Positions 1-10,000 of a stretch of DNA of 64,000 nucleotides are shown here, in pieces. The stretch spans positions 1 to 64,000 of the forward strand of contig NZ_BOMM01000064.1 in assembly GCF_016862195.1 (NCBI RefSeq), read 5' to 3'. Origin of the DNA: Paractinoplanes ferrugineus. Its GTDB lineage: Bacteria > Actinomycetota > Actinomycetes > Mycobacteriales > Micromonosporaceae. The first letter of the stretch is position 1; every line of letters starts with the position of its first letter. The notes below the pieces were generated by a model. That model had not been told where the DNA came from and ran no database searches. It saw only the letters and a program-made list of their open reading frames with translations. The position numbers and the translations under genes are program-made.

Positions 1-447
1 CTGCTCCGTTTCCTGCTCGGGCTGACCCGCAATCAACGCCCGGCGGCCGAGGACCTGCTGCAGGAGACGATGCTCCGGGCCTGGCGGCACCGCGACTCGC
101 TGCCGGCCGAGGAGGAGAACGCGCGCCGGTGGCTGTTCACCATCGCCCGGCGCGTCGCGATCGACGCCGTCCGGTCCCGGCAGTCCCGGCCGACCGAGGT
201 CAGCCTGGTCGAGGCGGACCAGATCAACAGTGTCGACGGCGTCGACGGGGCCATGGCGCTGCACGATCTCAAAGTCGCTTTCCAGCGGTTGAGCAGTGAG
301 CAGCGGCTGGTTCTGCAGGAGCTCCATATCCGGGGCGCCTCGATCGAGGAGGCGGCACAACGGCTCGGGGTGCCGGCCGGCACAGTCAAATCCCGCGCGC
401 ATTACGCCATGCGAGTTCTCCGCACAGCGCTGAACCCCGTCGAATAA
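1..447 (+). CDS. ECF-type RNA polymerase sigma factor, 5' end outside the window
   Basis: A sigma-70 family factor that would direct RNA polymerase to a small regulon. The reading frame is open from base 1 and 148 residues are visible, so the start and the first part of region 2 are missing. Region 2 is recognisable by the EDLLQET-type helix (residues 17-23 of the visible part) followed by WLFTIARRVAIDAVRSR. Region 4 is the C-terminal helix-turn-helix with LQELHIRG, IEEAAQRLGVPAGTVKSR and a final YAMRVLR helix. The pattern fits small ECF factors; no extra domain is attached. The 3' end overlaps, on the opposite strand, the terminal codons of the lanthionine-synthetase-like fragment. No partner anti-sigma gene is visible downstream; it could lie upstream or be absent. 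Confidence 0.9.
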   Translation: MLRFLLGLTRNQRPAAEDLLQETMLRAWRHRDSLPAEEENARRWLFTIARRVAIDAVRSRQSRPTEVSLVEADQINSVDGVDGAMALHDLKVAFQRLSSEQRLVLQELHIRGASIEEAAQRLGVPAGTVKSRAHYAMRVLRTALNPVE

Positions 448-1075
448 CGGCCGGCGCGGCCGCGAACGGGTCGGTGATGCCGTCCGGGAGAATGAACGTC
501 ACACCGCGCTGGTCCGCGACGTACCGGCCGTGCCCGTCGCGCACCTGGCCCTCCCGCAGCCCGTCCGGGCGCACCCGGGACCGGTCGTCGAAGGCTCCGT
601 ACCGATAGGCCACCACCGGGGACCGCCGGTAGCGCCGGTCGCCGAGAATGTGTGGCCCGCGTTCGTCGGCCAGGACGACGGCCAGCCGATCCATCAACCG
701 CCGGGCGGTTCGCACATCGGGCGGGTAGGCCGCGATGAACTTGCCGCTCTGCGGGCGGTGCCCCTGCTTGTGATGCTGCCAGCGGAAGAAGAGCGAGTTG
801 CTGAGGTGCTTGAACGGCACCCCGAGCGCGAAGAACTCGGCGGCCGCCGTCTCCAGGACCGACTGCGCCCGGTCGTACGCCGCCGACACGTGGACCTTCC
901 AGCCCTCGGTGGCGCCGAGGCCGGCGGCCGGCGAGTACATCGTCCAGACCCGGAACTGCGACCGGCGCCAATCGGTGGGCAGGTCGTCCACCGTGTACGA
1001 CGTCCCACCGGCGGTCACCCGCTCGATCGGCAGATACCGGTCCGGGTCCGCGAGCGTGAACGGGATGTGTTCCAT
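386..1075 (-). pseudogene. Class III lanthionine synthetase (LanKC/RamC) N-terminal lyase-domain fragment
   Basis: About 229 residues that resemble only the N-terminal lyase domain of class III/IV lanthipeptide synthetases. Supporting motifs are FRVWTMYSPA, GWKVHVSA, VPFKHLS, SGKFIAAYPPD, GPHILGDRRYR and a final GVTFILPDGITDPF. In full LanKC enzymes this region eliminates phosphate from phospho-Ser/Thr and is followed by a protein kinase and a LanC-like cyclase; both are absent here. The last ~20 codons run antisense through the 3' end of the sigma gene and look like read-through rather than conserved protein. I chose the ATG at 1075 because GAGGAAG precedes it closely; the frame extends 11 codons further to 1108. 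No precursor peptide or transporter is beside it. It is either a truncated remnant or a stand-alone lyase-like protein. Confidence 0.65.
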
Positions 1076-1214
1076 CGACTTCCTCACCGTCCGTCGGCAG
1101 GGCGGCATCGTGAACCGGTGCCTGTCCTGGGAGAACTTGTTGCTCTACCGGTACAGACGAGTCGGTCGACGGGAAGTTCACTGTGGATTTCGCAGGGCCG
1201 GCGGCGGCCCCGGG

Positions 1215-1829
1215 TCAGCCGGCCGGGGTGGCCGCCTCACCGGCGCGGCGGAGCAGGCCGGCGCCTCCGCGGAACATGTAGACGCCGTACGCCGTCGTGG
1301 CGGCGGCCGCACCGAGCCCGACGGCCGGCGTCACGTGCTCGACCGCGATGCCCGCCGCGATCGCCGCCACCCCGGCCAGGGCCACCAGGCAGGTCCAGGT
1401 GGCCAGGTAGAGGTCGATGCGGCGGCGGAAGATCCGGCCCATCGGGTAGAAGTGGAGCCCGACGATCAGGGCGATGACCGGGACGACGTAATCGGTTCGG
1501 TCGGTCGCGTTGAGCGCCACCACGGACAGCCAGATCAGCAGGCCCTCGGCGCCGAAGATCAGGCCGAACGCCCGGCCGGACCGCTTGCGGTACCGCGCGT
1601 CGTCCGCGGACAGCTCGGCCGGGAACCGCCGGCGGGCCCGCAGCAGCCGTACCCCCTGGGCGACGAAGCAGGTGACCGCGATCACCGCCAGTGCCAGCAC
1701 GGCGGTGGCCGCGGCCACCGGCCACCCGGCGAAGGTGTTGGACGCCCACAGCAGGGTGAAGAAACTCATCAGGAACAAACCCGTTGCGGTGCTGGTCACG
1801 GCGATGCGGGGCGGTGGCGAAGCGATCAT
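1215..1829 (-). CDS. Integral membrane protein of unknown function
   Basis: A 204-residue protein with about six hydrophobic segments (near residues 12-30, 36-60, 90-108, 115-130, 142-160 and 165-185). Between segments 2 and 3 is a basic, cytoplasm-like loop beginning LRARRRFP. A second basic patch, MGRIFRRRIDLY, follows segment 4. No catalytic motif or transporter signature was recognised, so no function is assigned. It stands alone, with the lanthionine-synthetase fragment downstream and the chemoreceptor gene upstream in the same orientation, about 100 bases away. Codon use is typical of the window, supporting a real gene. Confidence 0.75.
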   Translation of the reverse strand: MIASPPPRIAVTSTATGLFLMSFFTLLWASNTFAGWPVAAATAVLALAVIAVTCFVAQGVRLLRARRRFPAELSADDARYRKRSGRAFGLIFGAEGLLIWLSVVALNATDRTDYVVPVIALIVGLHFYPMGRIFRRRIDLYLATWTCLVALAGVAAIAAGIAVEHVTPAVGLGAAAATTAYGVYMFRGGAGLLRRAGEAATPAG

Positions 1830-1930
1830 CCGACGATGATCGCAGAGGCTCCGGCGGCGCCTGATTCGCGCCCGGCGGTGCCATCAGTCGACGAACTTCG
1901 CCCGCCGGCCCGGCGCACCGGGGCGGGCGA

Positions 1931-3568
1931 TCAGATCCGGAACGTAGCGACCAGGCCACTGAGCTCGGTCGACATCCGGGCGAGCTCAGTGGTGGCCTGG
2001 CGGGTCTCGGCGACGCCCTGGCTGGTCACCCGGGCGGCTTCGGCGACCCCGGTGATGTTGCGGGCGATCTCGCCGGCACTGCCGGCCGCCTCGCCGACGC
2101 TGCGGTTCATCTCCGCGGTGGTGGCCGTCTGCTCCTCCACGGCGGAGGCGATGGTGGTCTGGAACTCGCTGATCCGCTCGATAACCGCGGAGATCTCGTC
2201 GATCGCGGTGACCGCGCCGCTGGTGTCGGACTGGATCGCCTGAACGCGCCGGGAGATGTCCTCGGTGGCGCGGGCGGTCTCCTGGGCGAGGTCCTTGACC
2301 TCGGAGGCGACCACGGCGAAGCCCTTGCCCATCTCACCGGCGCGGGCGGCCTCGATGGTGGCGTTCAGCGCCAGCAGGTTGGTCTGCTCGGCGATCGCCG
2401 TGATGACCTTGATGACGTTGCCGATCTCGGCCGAGGAGTCACCGAGCTTGTTCATCGTGGCCGAGGTGTTCGCGGTGATGGTGACGGCCTCGGCGGCGAC
2501 GCGGGCGGCCTGCGAGGCGTTCTCCGAGATCTCCCGGATCGAGGCGCCCATCTGTTCGCTGCCGGCCGAGACGGTGTCGACGCTGCGGGAGACCTCGTCG
2601 GCGGCGGAGGAGACGGCGAGGGCCCGCGCCGAGGTCTGCTCGGCGGACGCGGCGATGTTCGCGGCGGTGCCGCTCATCTGCTCCGACGCACCGGCGAGCG
2701 AGGCGGCCGACCCCTCGATCGTGGCGATCGTCTGCCGCAGGCGGCCGAGGGCGCCGTCCAGCGAGCGGCCCATCCGGCCGGGCTCGTCCTGGCTGTCCAG
2801 GCCGGTGCTGCGGGTCAGGTCACCGTCGGCGAGCCCGTCACAGACGTACGTGACCTTCGTCAGCGACGACACGATCTTCCGGGCCACGAACACCCCGATC
2901 GCCAGAGCCAGGACGAGACCGACGGCCAGGGTGACGATCGAGGTGGTAAGGCTGGACTCGTAGCCGGCCTTCGCCGCGGCGGCCTTCTTCACCGCGTCCG
3001 CGGTCTCCGCGCCGTCCATGGCGGTCAGATGCTCGAAGATCTCGTTCAGCAGCGGCACCGCCTCGGTGTCACGGATCTTCGCCCACTCGACGAGCGCGTT
3101 GCGCTCCCCGGTCGGGATCAGCTTGTTCCCGGCTACGTCGGCGTACGCGTCCCAGTTGGTCTGCAGCTCGTCGATCAGGCTCGCGTCCGACGCCGGGTCG
3201 CCGGCCCGGTAGTCCGCCATCGCGGCGGTGAACGCCTTCTCATCGGCAGAGAAGGACGCGGAGTACCGCTTCGACGTGGCCTCGTCGACCGACAGCGCGG
3301 AGTTCGCGCTGTCCACCCCGGCCTGCAACGCGACGGCCTTCAACTGCCCCACCGACTTGATGCTGGGCACGGTGCTCTGCGAGATCATCCGCGCCGAGTT
3401 GCTGCTGTCGCGCAACGCCAGGAGTCCGACCACCCCGACGACCAGTGCGACCAGTGCCGCGATCCCCACCGCCGCGAGAACCTTCACACTGACGCTCAGG
3501 TCGGTGAACGACCGGCGCCGGCCAACCGGCTCCGTCCGCGGTTGCGCGGAAAGGGTCATCGCCGCCAT
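1931..3568 (-). CDS. Methyl-accepting chemotaxis protein with periplasmic four-helix sensor
   Basis: A 545-residue transmembrane chemoreceptor that would signal through CheW/CheA to flagella. Order of parts: short basic cytoplasmic tail, first membrane helix (about 30-52), four-helix-bundle sensor (about 55-205), second membrane helix (about 207-228), HAMP linker (about 230-282) and the long signalling coiled coil (about 290-540). The signalling hairpin tip carries the family signature [19 protein letters not shown] followed by [15 protein letters not shown]. The start at 3568 is preceded by GAGGAA at good spacing; the fourth codon is also ATG. No che genes are next to it, so it appears to be an orphan receptor feeding a pathway elsewhere. 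The ligand cannot be read from the sequence. Confidence 0.93.
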   Translation of the reverse strand: MAAMTLSAQPRTEPVGRRRSFTDLSVSVKVLAAVGIAALVALVVGVVGLLALRDSSNSARMISQSTVPSIKSVGQLKAVALQAGVDSANSALSVDEATSKRYSASFSADEKAFTAAMADYRAGDPASDASLIDELQTNWDAYADVAGNKLIPTGERNALVEWAKIRDTEAVPLLNEIFEHLTAMDGAETADAVKKAAAAKAGYESSLTTSIVTLAVGLVLALAIGVFVARKIVSSLTKVTYVCDGLADGDLTRSTGLDSQDEPGRMGRSLDGALGRLRQTIATIEGSAASLAGASEQMSGTAANIAASAEQTSARALAVSSAADEVSRSVDTVSAGSEQMGASIREISENASQAARVAAEAVTITANTSATMNKLGDSSAEIGNVIKVITAIAEQTNLLALNATIEAARAGEMGKGFAVVASEVKDLAQETARATEDISRRVQAIQSDTSGAVTAIDEISAVIERISEFQTTIASAVEEQTATTAEMNRSVGEAAGSAGEIARNITGVAEAARVTSQGVAETRQATTELARMSTELSGLVATFRI

Positions 3569-4049
3569 GAAAGTTCCTCTTCCGCATGAAAAGTCAGAGT
3601 TTCCTACCCGCCCCCGCCGGATGTCCCCTCACTATCCGGGCATCCGCCACCGGACGCGCCCGTTTTCAGCGATTCCCGGGCAGCTCCAACAATCCGGCAT
3701 CGCGCGCCCACCGCGATGCCGGACGCGGTGCGGCTGGTCGACCACCTGGACCGGCTGGTGACCGGGCTGCTCATCGGCGCCCGCGTCGACGCCGGCACGC
3801 AGGCGCCGGAGCTCACGCCGCCGCGCCTCGACCCCCTGACGACCGACACGGCAAGCGACGGCTCGACTACCGCGACGTGAACCCGTTTTTTGTCCATCCC
3901 TCATGCTGATGGAGCTCGTTCCCGGCGCGGACAAGTCCGGCTGAACGCTTGTTCGGCCGGGCCTGACATCAGCCTCGAAACCGGCGACCGGCAGCCACGA
4001 TGTCGCTCCCGCCATTACGTCTGACGGCCGGCCGAGTGATCATCGAGCC
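3569..4049. other. Intergenic region between chemoreceptor and giant pectinesterase
   Basis: A 481-base stretch holding divergent promoters. One short frame (3716-3880, +, 54 codons, beginning MPDAVRLVDHLDRL) has gene-like codon use but no clear ribosome site and no family I recognise; it may be a remnant. A perfect GAAC-N4-GTTC inverted repeat (3943-3954) lies about 95 bases before the pectinesterase start and could be a regulator site. Nothing else convincing is seen. Confidence 0.5.
3943..3954. promoter_or_regulatory. Inverted repeat GAAC-N4-GTTC upstream of the pectinesterase gene
   Basis: GAACGCTTGTTC is a 4-4-4 inverted repeat in the only sizeable upstream region of the pectinesterase gene. 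The placement would suit an operator near the promoter. The regulator is unknown and a repeat of this size can occur by chance. Confidence 0.3.
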
Positions 4050-7000
4050 ATGTCACATCGCCTTGCCCGGTTCCGCTCCGGCCACCGGACGTTCGGAACC
4101 GCGACGCTCGCCGTCCTCCTCACCGCCGCCGGTCTCGGCACGGTGGGGCTGACGGCCGCGTCGGCCGCCGCCGACACGACCCCGCCGGGCGTGCCCGGAA
4201 GCCTGAAGACGGCCTACTACGGCCAGGTCGGCGTGACGGTCAGCTGGGGCAAGGTCTCCGCGTCGGACACCGCGGGCTACCGGATCTACCGGTCGACGGC
4301 CAAGACCATCGTGGCCGGCACCGACCTGCTGGGCGCCACCACCACCGCGCTGACGTTCGCCGACACCACGGCCGTCGCGGGCAAGACGTACTACTACGCG
4401 GTGGCCGCCGCGGACACGACCGGGAACCTGTCGAAGCCGTCCAGCGCCGTGACCGTCAAGACGACCGACACCGACGCGCCGGACAAGCCGGACGGCCTCA
4501 AGCTGTCGGCGTCCACCGCCGGAGTCGCGGTCAGCTGGACCGCCGTCGACGCCGTACCGGACCTCGCCGGTTACGTGGTCGCCCGGTCCACCTCCTCGAG
4601 CGGCACCTTCAGCCAGCTCACGGCCGGCCCGTACACGGCGACCTCGTTCGTCGACACGACCGCGCCGGCCGGCAGCACCTCGTACTACCGGGTCACCGCG
4701 ATCGACCGCACCGGCAACCCGTCGTCGGCGGCGACCGGCTCGGCGACCCGGCCGGCCGGCACGAACACCGTGCCGCCCACCCCCGCCGGGTTCAAGGCGA
4801 CCGCGTCGTCGAGCGGCGGCGCCACCCTGACCTGGACCGCGAACTCCGGGACCGGCACCTCCGGCTACGTCGTGGCTCGCGCCACCAGCGCCTCCGGCGC
4901 GTACGCGACCCTGACCGCGACGCCGCTGACCGGCACCAGCTACACCGACGCGACCGCCCCGCAGGGCGCGACCGCCTACTACCGGCTCACCGCGGTCAAC
5001 GCGGCCGGTTCCTCCGCACCCGCCGCGGCCTCGGTGTCGGTCCCCAAGGACACCACTCCCCCGGCGAAGCCGTCCGACCTCAAGCTCACCGGCGCCACCG
5101 GCGGGATCGCGCTGAGCTGGTCGGCCGTCACCGGCGCCGCCGACCTGCAGGGCTACCTGGTCTACCGGGCCGCCTCGGCGAGCGGCAGCTACACCCAGCT
5201 GACCGCGACCCCGCTGACCACCACCGGCTACACCGACACCGCCGCGCCCGCCGCCACCGTCTCCTACTACCGGGTCACCGCCGTCGACACCACCGGGAAC
5301 GCGTCGTCCCCGGCGACCGGCTCGGCGACCCGGCCGGCCGACACCACGGCGGTGCCGCCGACCCCCGCCGGTTTCAAGGCGGCCGCCGCCGGCACCGGCG
5401 GTGTCGTGCTCACCTGGACGGCCAACCCGAGCAGCACCACCACCGGTTACCTGGTGCAGCGGGCGGCCGCCGCGGCCGGCCCGTTCACCGCGCTGACCAC
5501 CACCGCGATCACCGGCACCACGTTCACCGACGGCGCCGCGCCGACCGGAGCGACCTCGTACTACCGGCTCCTCGCGGTCAACCCGGCCGGCTCCTCGGCA
5601 CCCGCCGCCGCCTCGGTCGCGCTGCCCGCCGACACCAAGCCGCCGACCGCGCCGTCCTCCGCCAAGGCCACCGTCGCCGCCGTCGGCATGACCGTGACCT
5701 GGGCCGCCAACAAGGAGACCGACCTCGCCGGCTACACCGTGCAGAAGCGCAACGGTGACGAGGTCTACGTCCCCTACCTGCCCGCGGCCGGCGCCACCTT
5801 CACCGCCACGACCTTCACCGACCCCTCGATCACCGAGGGGACCCGCGCCTACTTCCGGATCCGCGCGGTCGACACCACCGGCAACGTCTCGTCGTACTCG
5901 GCCGTCACCGCCGCCAACCCGATGGTGAAGCCGGCCGCCCCCACCGGCCTGAAGGCGGTGCCGAGCACCACCAACGGCATCACCCTGAGCTGGGCGGCGA
6001 ACAAGGAGACCGACCTCGCCGGCTACAACGTCACCCGCTCGTCGAGCAGCGGCGGCAGCTACGTGCTCGTCGGCACGCTCACCGCGGCCAAGGCCGGCAC
6101 GGCACCGTCGTTCACCGACACCAGCGCACCCCGGGGCGTGCCGCAGTACTACAAGGTGACCGCCCTCGACCTGGTCGGCAACGTCTCCGCGACGTCGAGC
6201 GCGGCGTCGGCCACCTCGACCACCGACCCGGTCCCGCTGCCGATCGAGTACGTCCACCTCTACGTCGCCCCGGACGGCGCGAACGGCGCGTACCGCACGA
6301 TCGCCGCCGCCCTGGCCGCCATCCCGGCGACCAACCTGCAGCCCACCATGGTCACCATCGCGCCCGGCACCTATCCCGAGACCTTCGAGGTCACCGCGCC
6401 GAACGTGGTGCTGGTCGGCGCCACCGGTGACCCGGCCGACGTGGTCATCGCCGACGACAAGGCCTCCGGTTCGCCCGACCCGGCCGGTGGCACCTACGGC
6501 ACCGCGGCCAGCGCGACCGTCTTCGTCTCCGCCAAGAACGTGACCCTGCGCAACCTCACCGTGGCCAACACCTTCGACGAGAAGGCGCACCCGGAGATCA
6601 CCAGCCAGCAGGCCGTCGCGCTGCGCGTCGAGGGCGACCGGTTCACCGCCGACCACGTACGGCTGCTCGGCAACCAGGACACGCTGCTCGCCGACACCCC
6701 CAAGCCGACCACCCGCTCCCGGCAGTACTACGTCAACAGCTACCTCGAGGGCGACGTCGACTACCTGTTCGGCGGGGCCGACGCGGTCTTCGACCGGGTC
6801 ACCCTGCGCTCGCTCGACCGCGGCAAGTCCGACAACGGCGCGATCACCGCCGCCAGCACCGACAAGGGCAGCAAGTACGGCTTCCTGATCATCAACAGCA
6901 AGGTCACCAGCTCCGCCCCGGCCGGCACCGTCCACCTGGGCCGGCCCTGGCACCCCAGCGCCGACCCGGACGCGATCGGCTCGGTGAACTTCGTCAACAC

Positions 7001-10000
7001 CTGGCTGCCGGCCGCGATCGACACCGCCGAGCCGTGGGAGGACATGGCGAGCACCAACTCCAGCGGCGTCAAGGTCAACTTCCGCTGGCAGGACGCCCGC
7101 TTCGCCGAGTACGGCGATTTCGGCCCCGGCGCCGGGGTCAACGCCAACCGGCCGCAGCTGACCACGTCGCAGGCCGGCAACGCCACCCCCGCGAAGTATC
7201 TCGCCGGCAGCGACGGCTGGAGCCCGATGCTCCCGCCGAGCACCGCCGCGCCCGCCTCCCCGACCGGCCTGACCGCCGCCGCCGACACCCGGGTCGTGCA
7301 CCTGACCTGGAACGACGACACCTCCGCCGACGTCGTCGGCTGGACCGTCTACCGGGCCGACGCCGGCACCGGCACCCTCACCAAGATCGCTTCGACGGTG
7401 GCGCCCACCTACAGCGACACCACAGTGGCCAACGGCGCGAGCTACTCGTACGCCGTCACCGCGGTCTCGCGCAGCGGCGCCGAGTCGCCGGCCACCATCG
7501 GGGCCACCGTGACCGTGCAGGCCGCCCCGCTGGTCGCCGACCTCACCGTCGACCCCGCCGCCACCCCGAACGCGACCACGTTCGCCACGATCACCGCCGC
7601 GCTCGCCGCCGCCCCGGCCGGCACCGCCACCGACCCGACGGTGATCGCGGTGGCCAAGGGCACCTACGACGAGTACCTGACGGTCGCCAAGCCGTACACG
7701 ATCATCGTGGGCGCCACCGGCACCGCCACCGACGTGGTGCTCAACGGCAACCGGGCGGCCGGCACCCCGATCCCCGGCGCCCCGGCCAACCCCGACGGCA
7801 GTGCCGCCACCTACGGCACGTCCGGCAGCGCCACCGTCGTGGTCACCGGCAACGCCGTGCAGATGCGCAACCTGACCATCCAGAACTCGTACAAGGAGGG
7901 GACCTACACCAACGGGCAGGCGGTCGCCCTCCGCACGGTCGGTGACAAGCTCGTCTTCGACAACGTGCGGCTGCTCGGCAACCAGGACACCCTGTACGCC
8001 AACTCGCCGTCGACCACGATTGCCTCGCGCGTCTACTTCCACGACGCGTGGATCGAGGGCGACGTCGACTTCCTCTTCGGCCGGGCCACCGCGGTCTTCG
8101 ACCACAGCACCCTCAAGGCGCTCGACCACGCCACCTCGCCGAACGGCGCGGTCACCGCGGCCAGCACGGACATCAGCCAGAAGTACGGCTTCCTGATCAC
8201 CGACAGCCGGATCATCGGCAGCGCCCCGGACGGCTCGCAGAACCTGGGCCGGCCGTGGCAGCCGGGCAAGACCCAGCCGGACGGCACCAGCGTCAAGGAC
8301 GACAACGCCCTCGGCCAGGTCGTCGTCCGCAACTCCTGGCTCGGCCCGGTCGTCAGCAGCACCGCCACCTGGACCAACATGACCAACAGCGGCGTGGTCA
8401 CCGACTGGCACAGCGCCCGGTTCGCCGAGTTCGCCAACACCGGCCCCGGCAGCACCGCCACCGCCACCGCCGACCGGCCGCAGTTGAGCGCCGCGCAGGC
8501 CCAGGAGTACACGGCGGCGGCGTACCTGGCCGGCACCGACGGCTGGAACCCGGTCGCCGACCCGGCCCCCGACGTCGCCCCCGCCCCGGTCACCGGCCTG
8601 GTCGCCGGCGGCGCCGACAAGGCGGTCAACCTGACCTGGAACGACAGCGTCGAGAGCGATGTCGTCGCGTACCGGGTCTACCGGGGCGACGAGCTGGTGG
8701 CCACCGTGGCCAAGCCGGCCTACACCGACAAGGCCGTCACCAACGGCACCGCGTACACGTACACCGTCGTCGCGGTCGACGCGGCCGGGAACGCCGCCGG
8801 GGCGTCCGCCCCGGCCACCGCCACCGCCAACCCGGTACCGCTGGTCGCCGACCTGACCGTGGCCGCCGACGGCAGCGGTGACTACACCACCGTGCAGGCC
8901 GCGGTGAACGCCGCACCGGCCGGCACCGCCGCCGAACCGACCGTGATCGTCGTCAAGCCCGGCACCTACCGGCAGGTCGTCACGGTCGCCAAGCCCTACC
9001 TGGTGATCGCGGGCAGCTCCGGCGACGCCCGGGACGTGGTGCTCACCTTCGACAACGCCAACGGCACCCCGGCCGGCCCGGCCACCTGCCCGACCGTGAC
9101 CACCGCGACGTGCGGCACCTCCGGCAGCTTCACCGTCGCCGTCACCGCGAGCAACGTGACCGTGCGGGACCTGACCATCGCCAACACCTTCGACTCGGCC
9201 AAGCACCCGGAGATCGGCACCTACAACACCCAGGCGGTCGCGCTCAAGGCCACCGGCGACCGGCAGGTCTACCGCAACGTGCGCCTGCTCGGCGTTCAGG
9301 ACACCCTGCTCGCCGACTCGGCCGGCGCGATCTCGGCCACCGGCACCGGCTACGCCCGGCAGTACTACTACGACAGCTTCATCGAGGGCAACGTCGACTT
9401 CATCTTCGGCCGGGCCACCGCGGTCTTCGACCGGGTGACCATCCACGCCACCGTGCACAACGGCGGGACGATCTTCGCGCCGAGCACGGCGTCGAAGAAC
9501 CCCAACGGCTACCTGGTGACCGGCAGCCGGATCGTCAGCGCCAACGACCCGGGTACGTTCGCGCTGGGCCGCCCGTGGGCGGGCTGGGGCGACGGCACCC
9601 AGCCGGACAACTCCCGCGGCCAACTCACCATCCGCGACACCACCGTCAACGACGGCATCAGCGCGGCCAAGCCGTGGATCGACTTCGCCCCGCTGACGGC
9701 CACCGACGGCCGGTTCACCGAGTACCACAACAGCGGGGCCGGTGCGGTCGTCAACGCCAACCGCCCGCAGCTGACCGACGCCGAGGCCGCCACCCGTACC
9801 CCGGCTGTCTATCTGGCCGGCACCGACGGCTGGGACCCGGTCGCCGACGCCGCCCCCGACGTGGCTCCGGCCGCCCCGGGCGGGGTGACCGCCCAGCCGG
9901 GCGCCGCCCAGATCTCGCTGAACTGGGCGGAGAACACCGAGGCCGACGTCACCGGCTACCGGGTCTACCGGCTCACCGGCACCGGCTCGGTGCCGCTCGA

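Noticed and set aside
3716-3880. A 54-codon frame before the pectinesterase gene as an independent gene
   Set aside because: Composition is gene-like, but no ribosome site or recognisable family was found; kept only as a possible remnant in the intergenic note.
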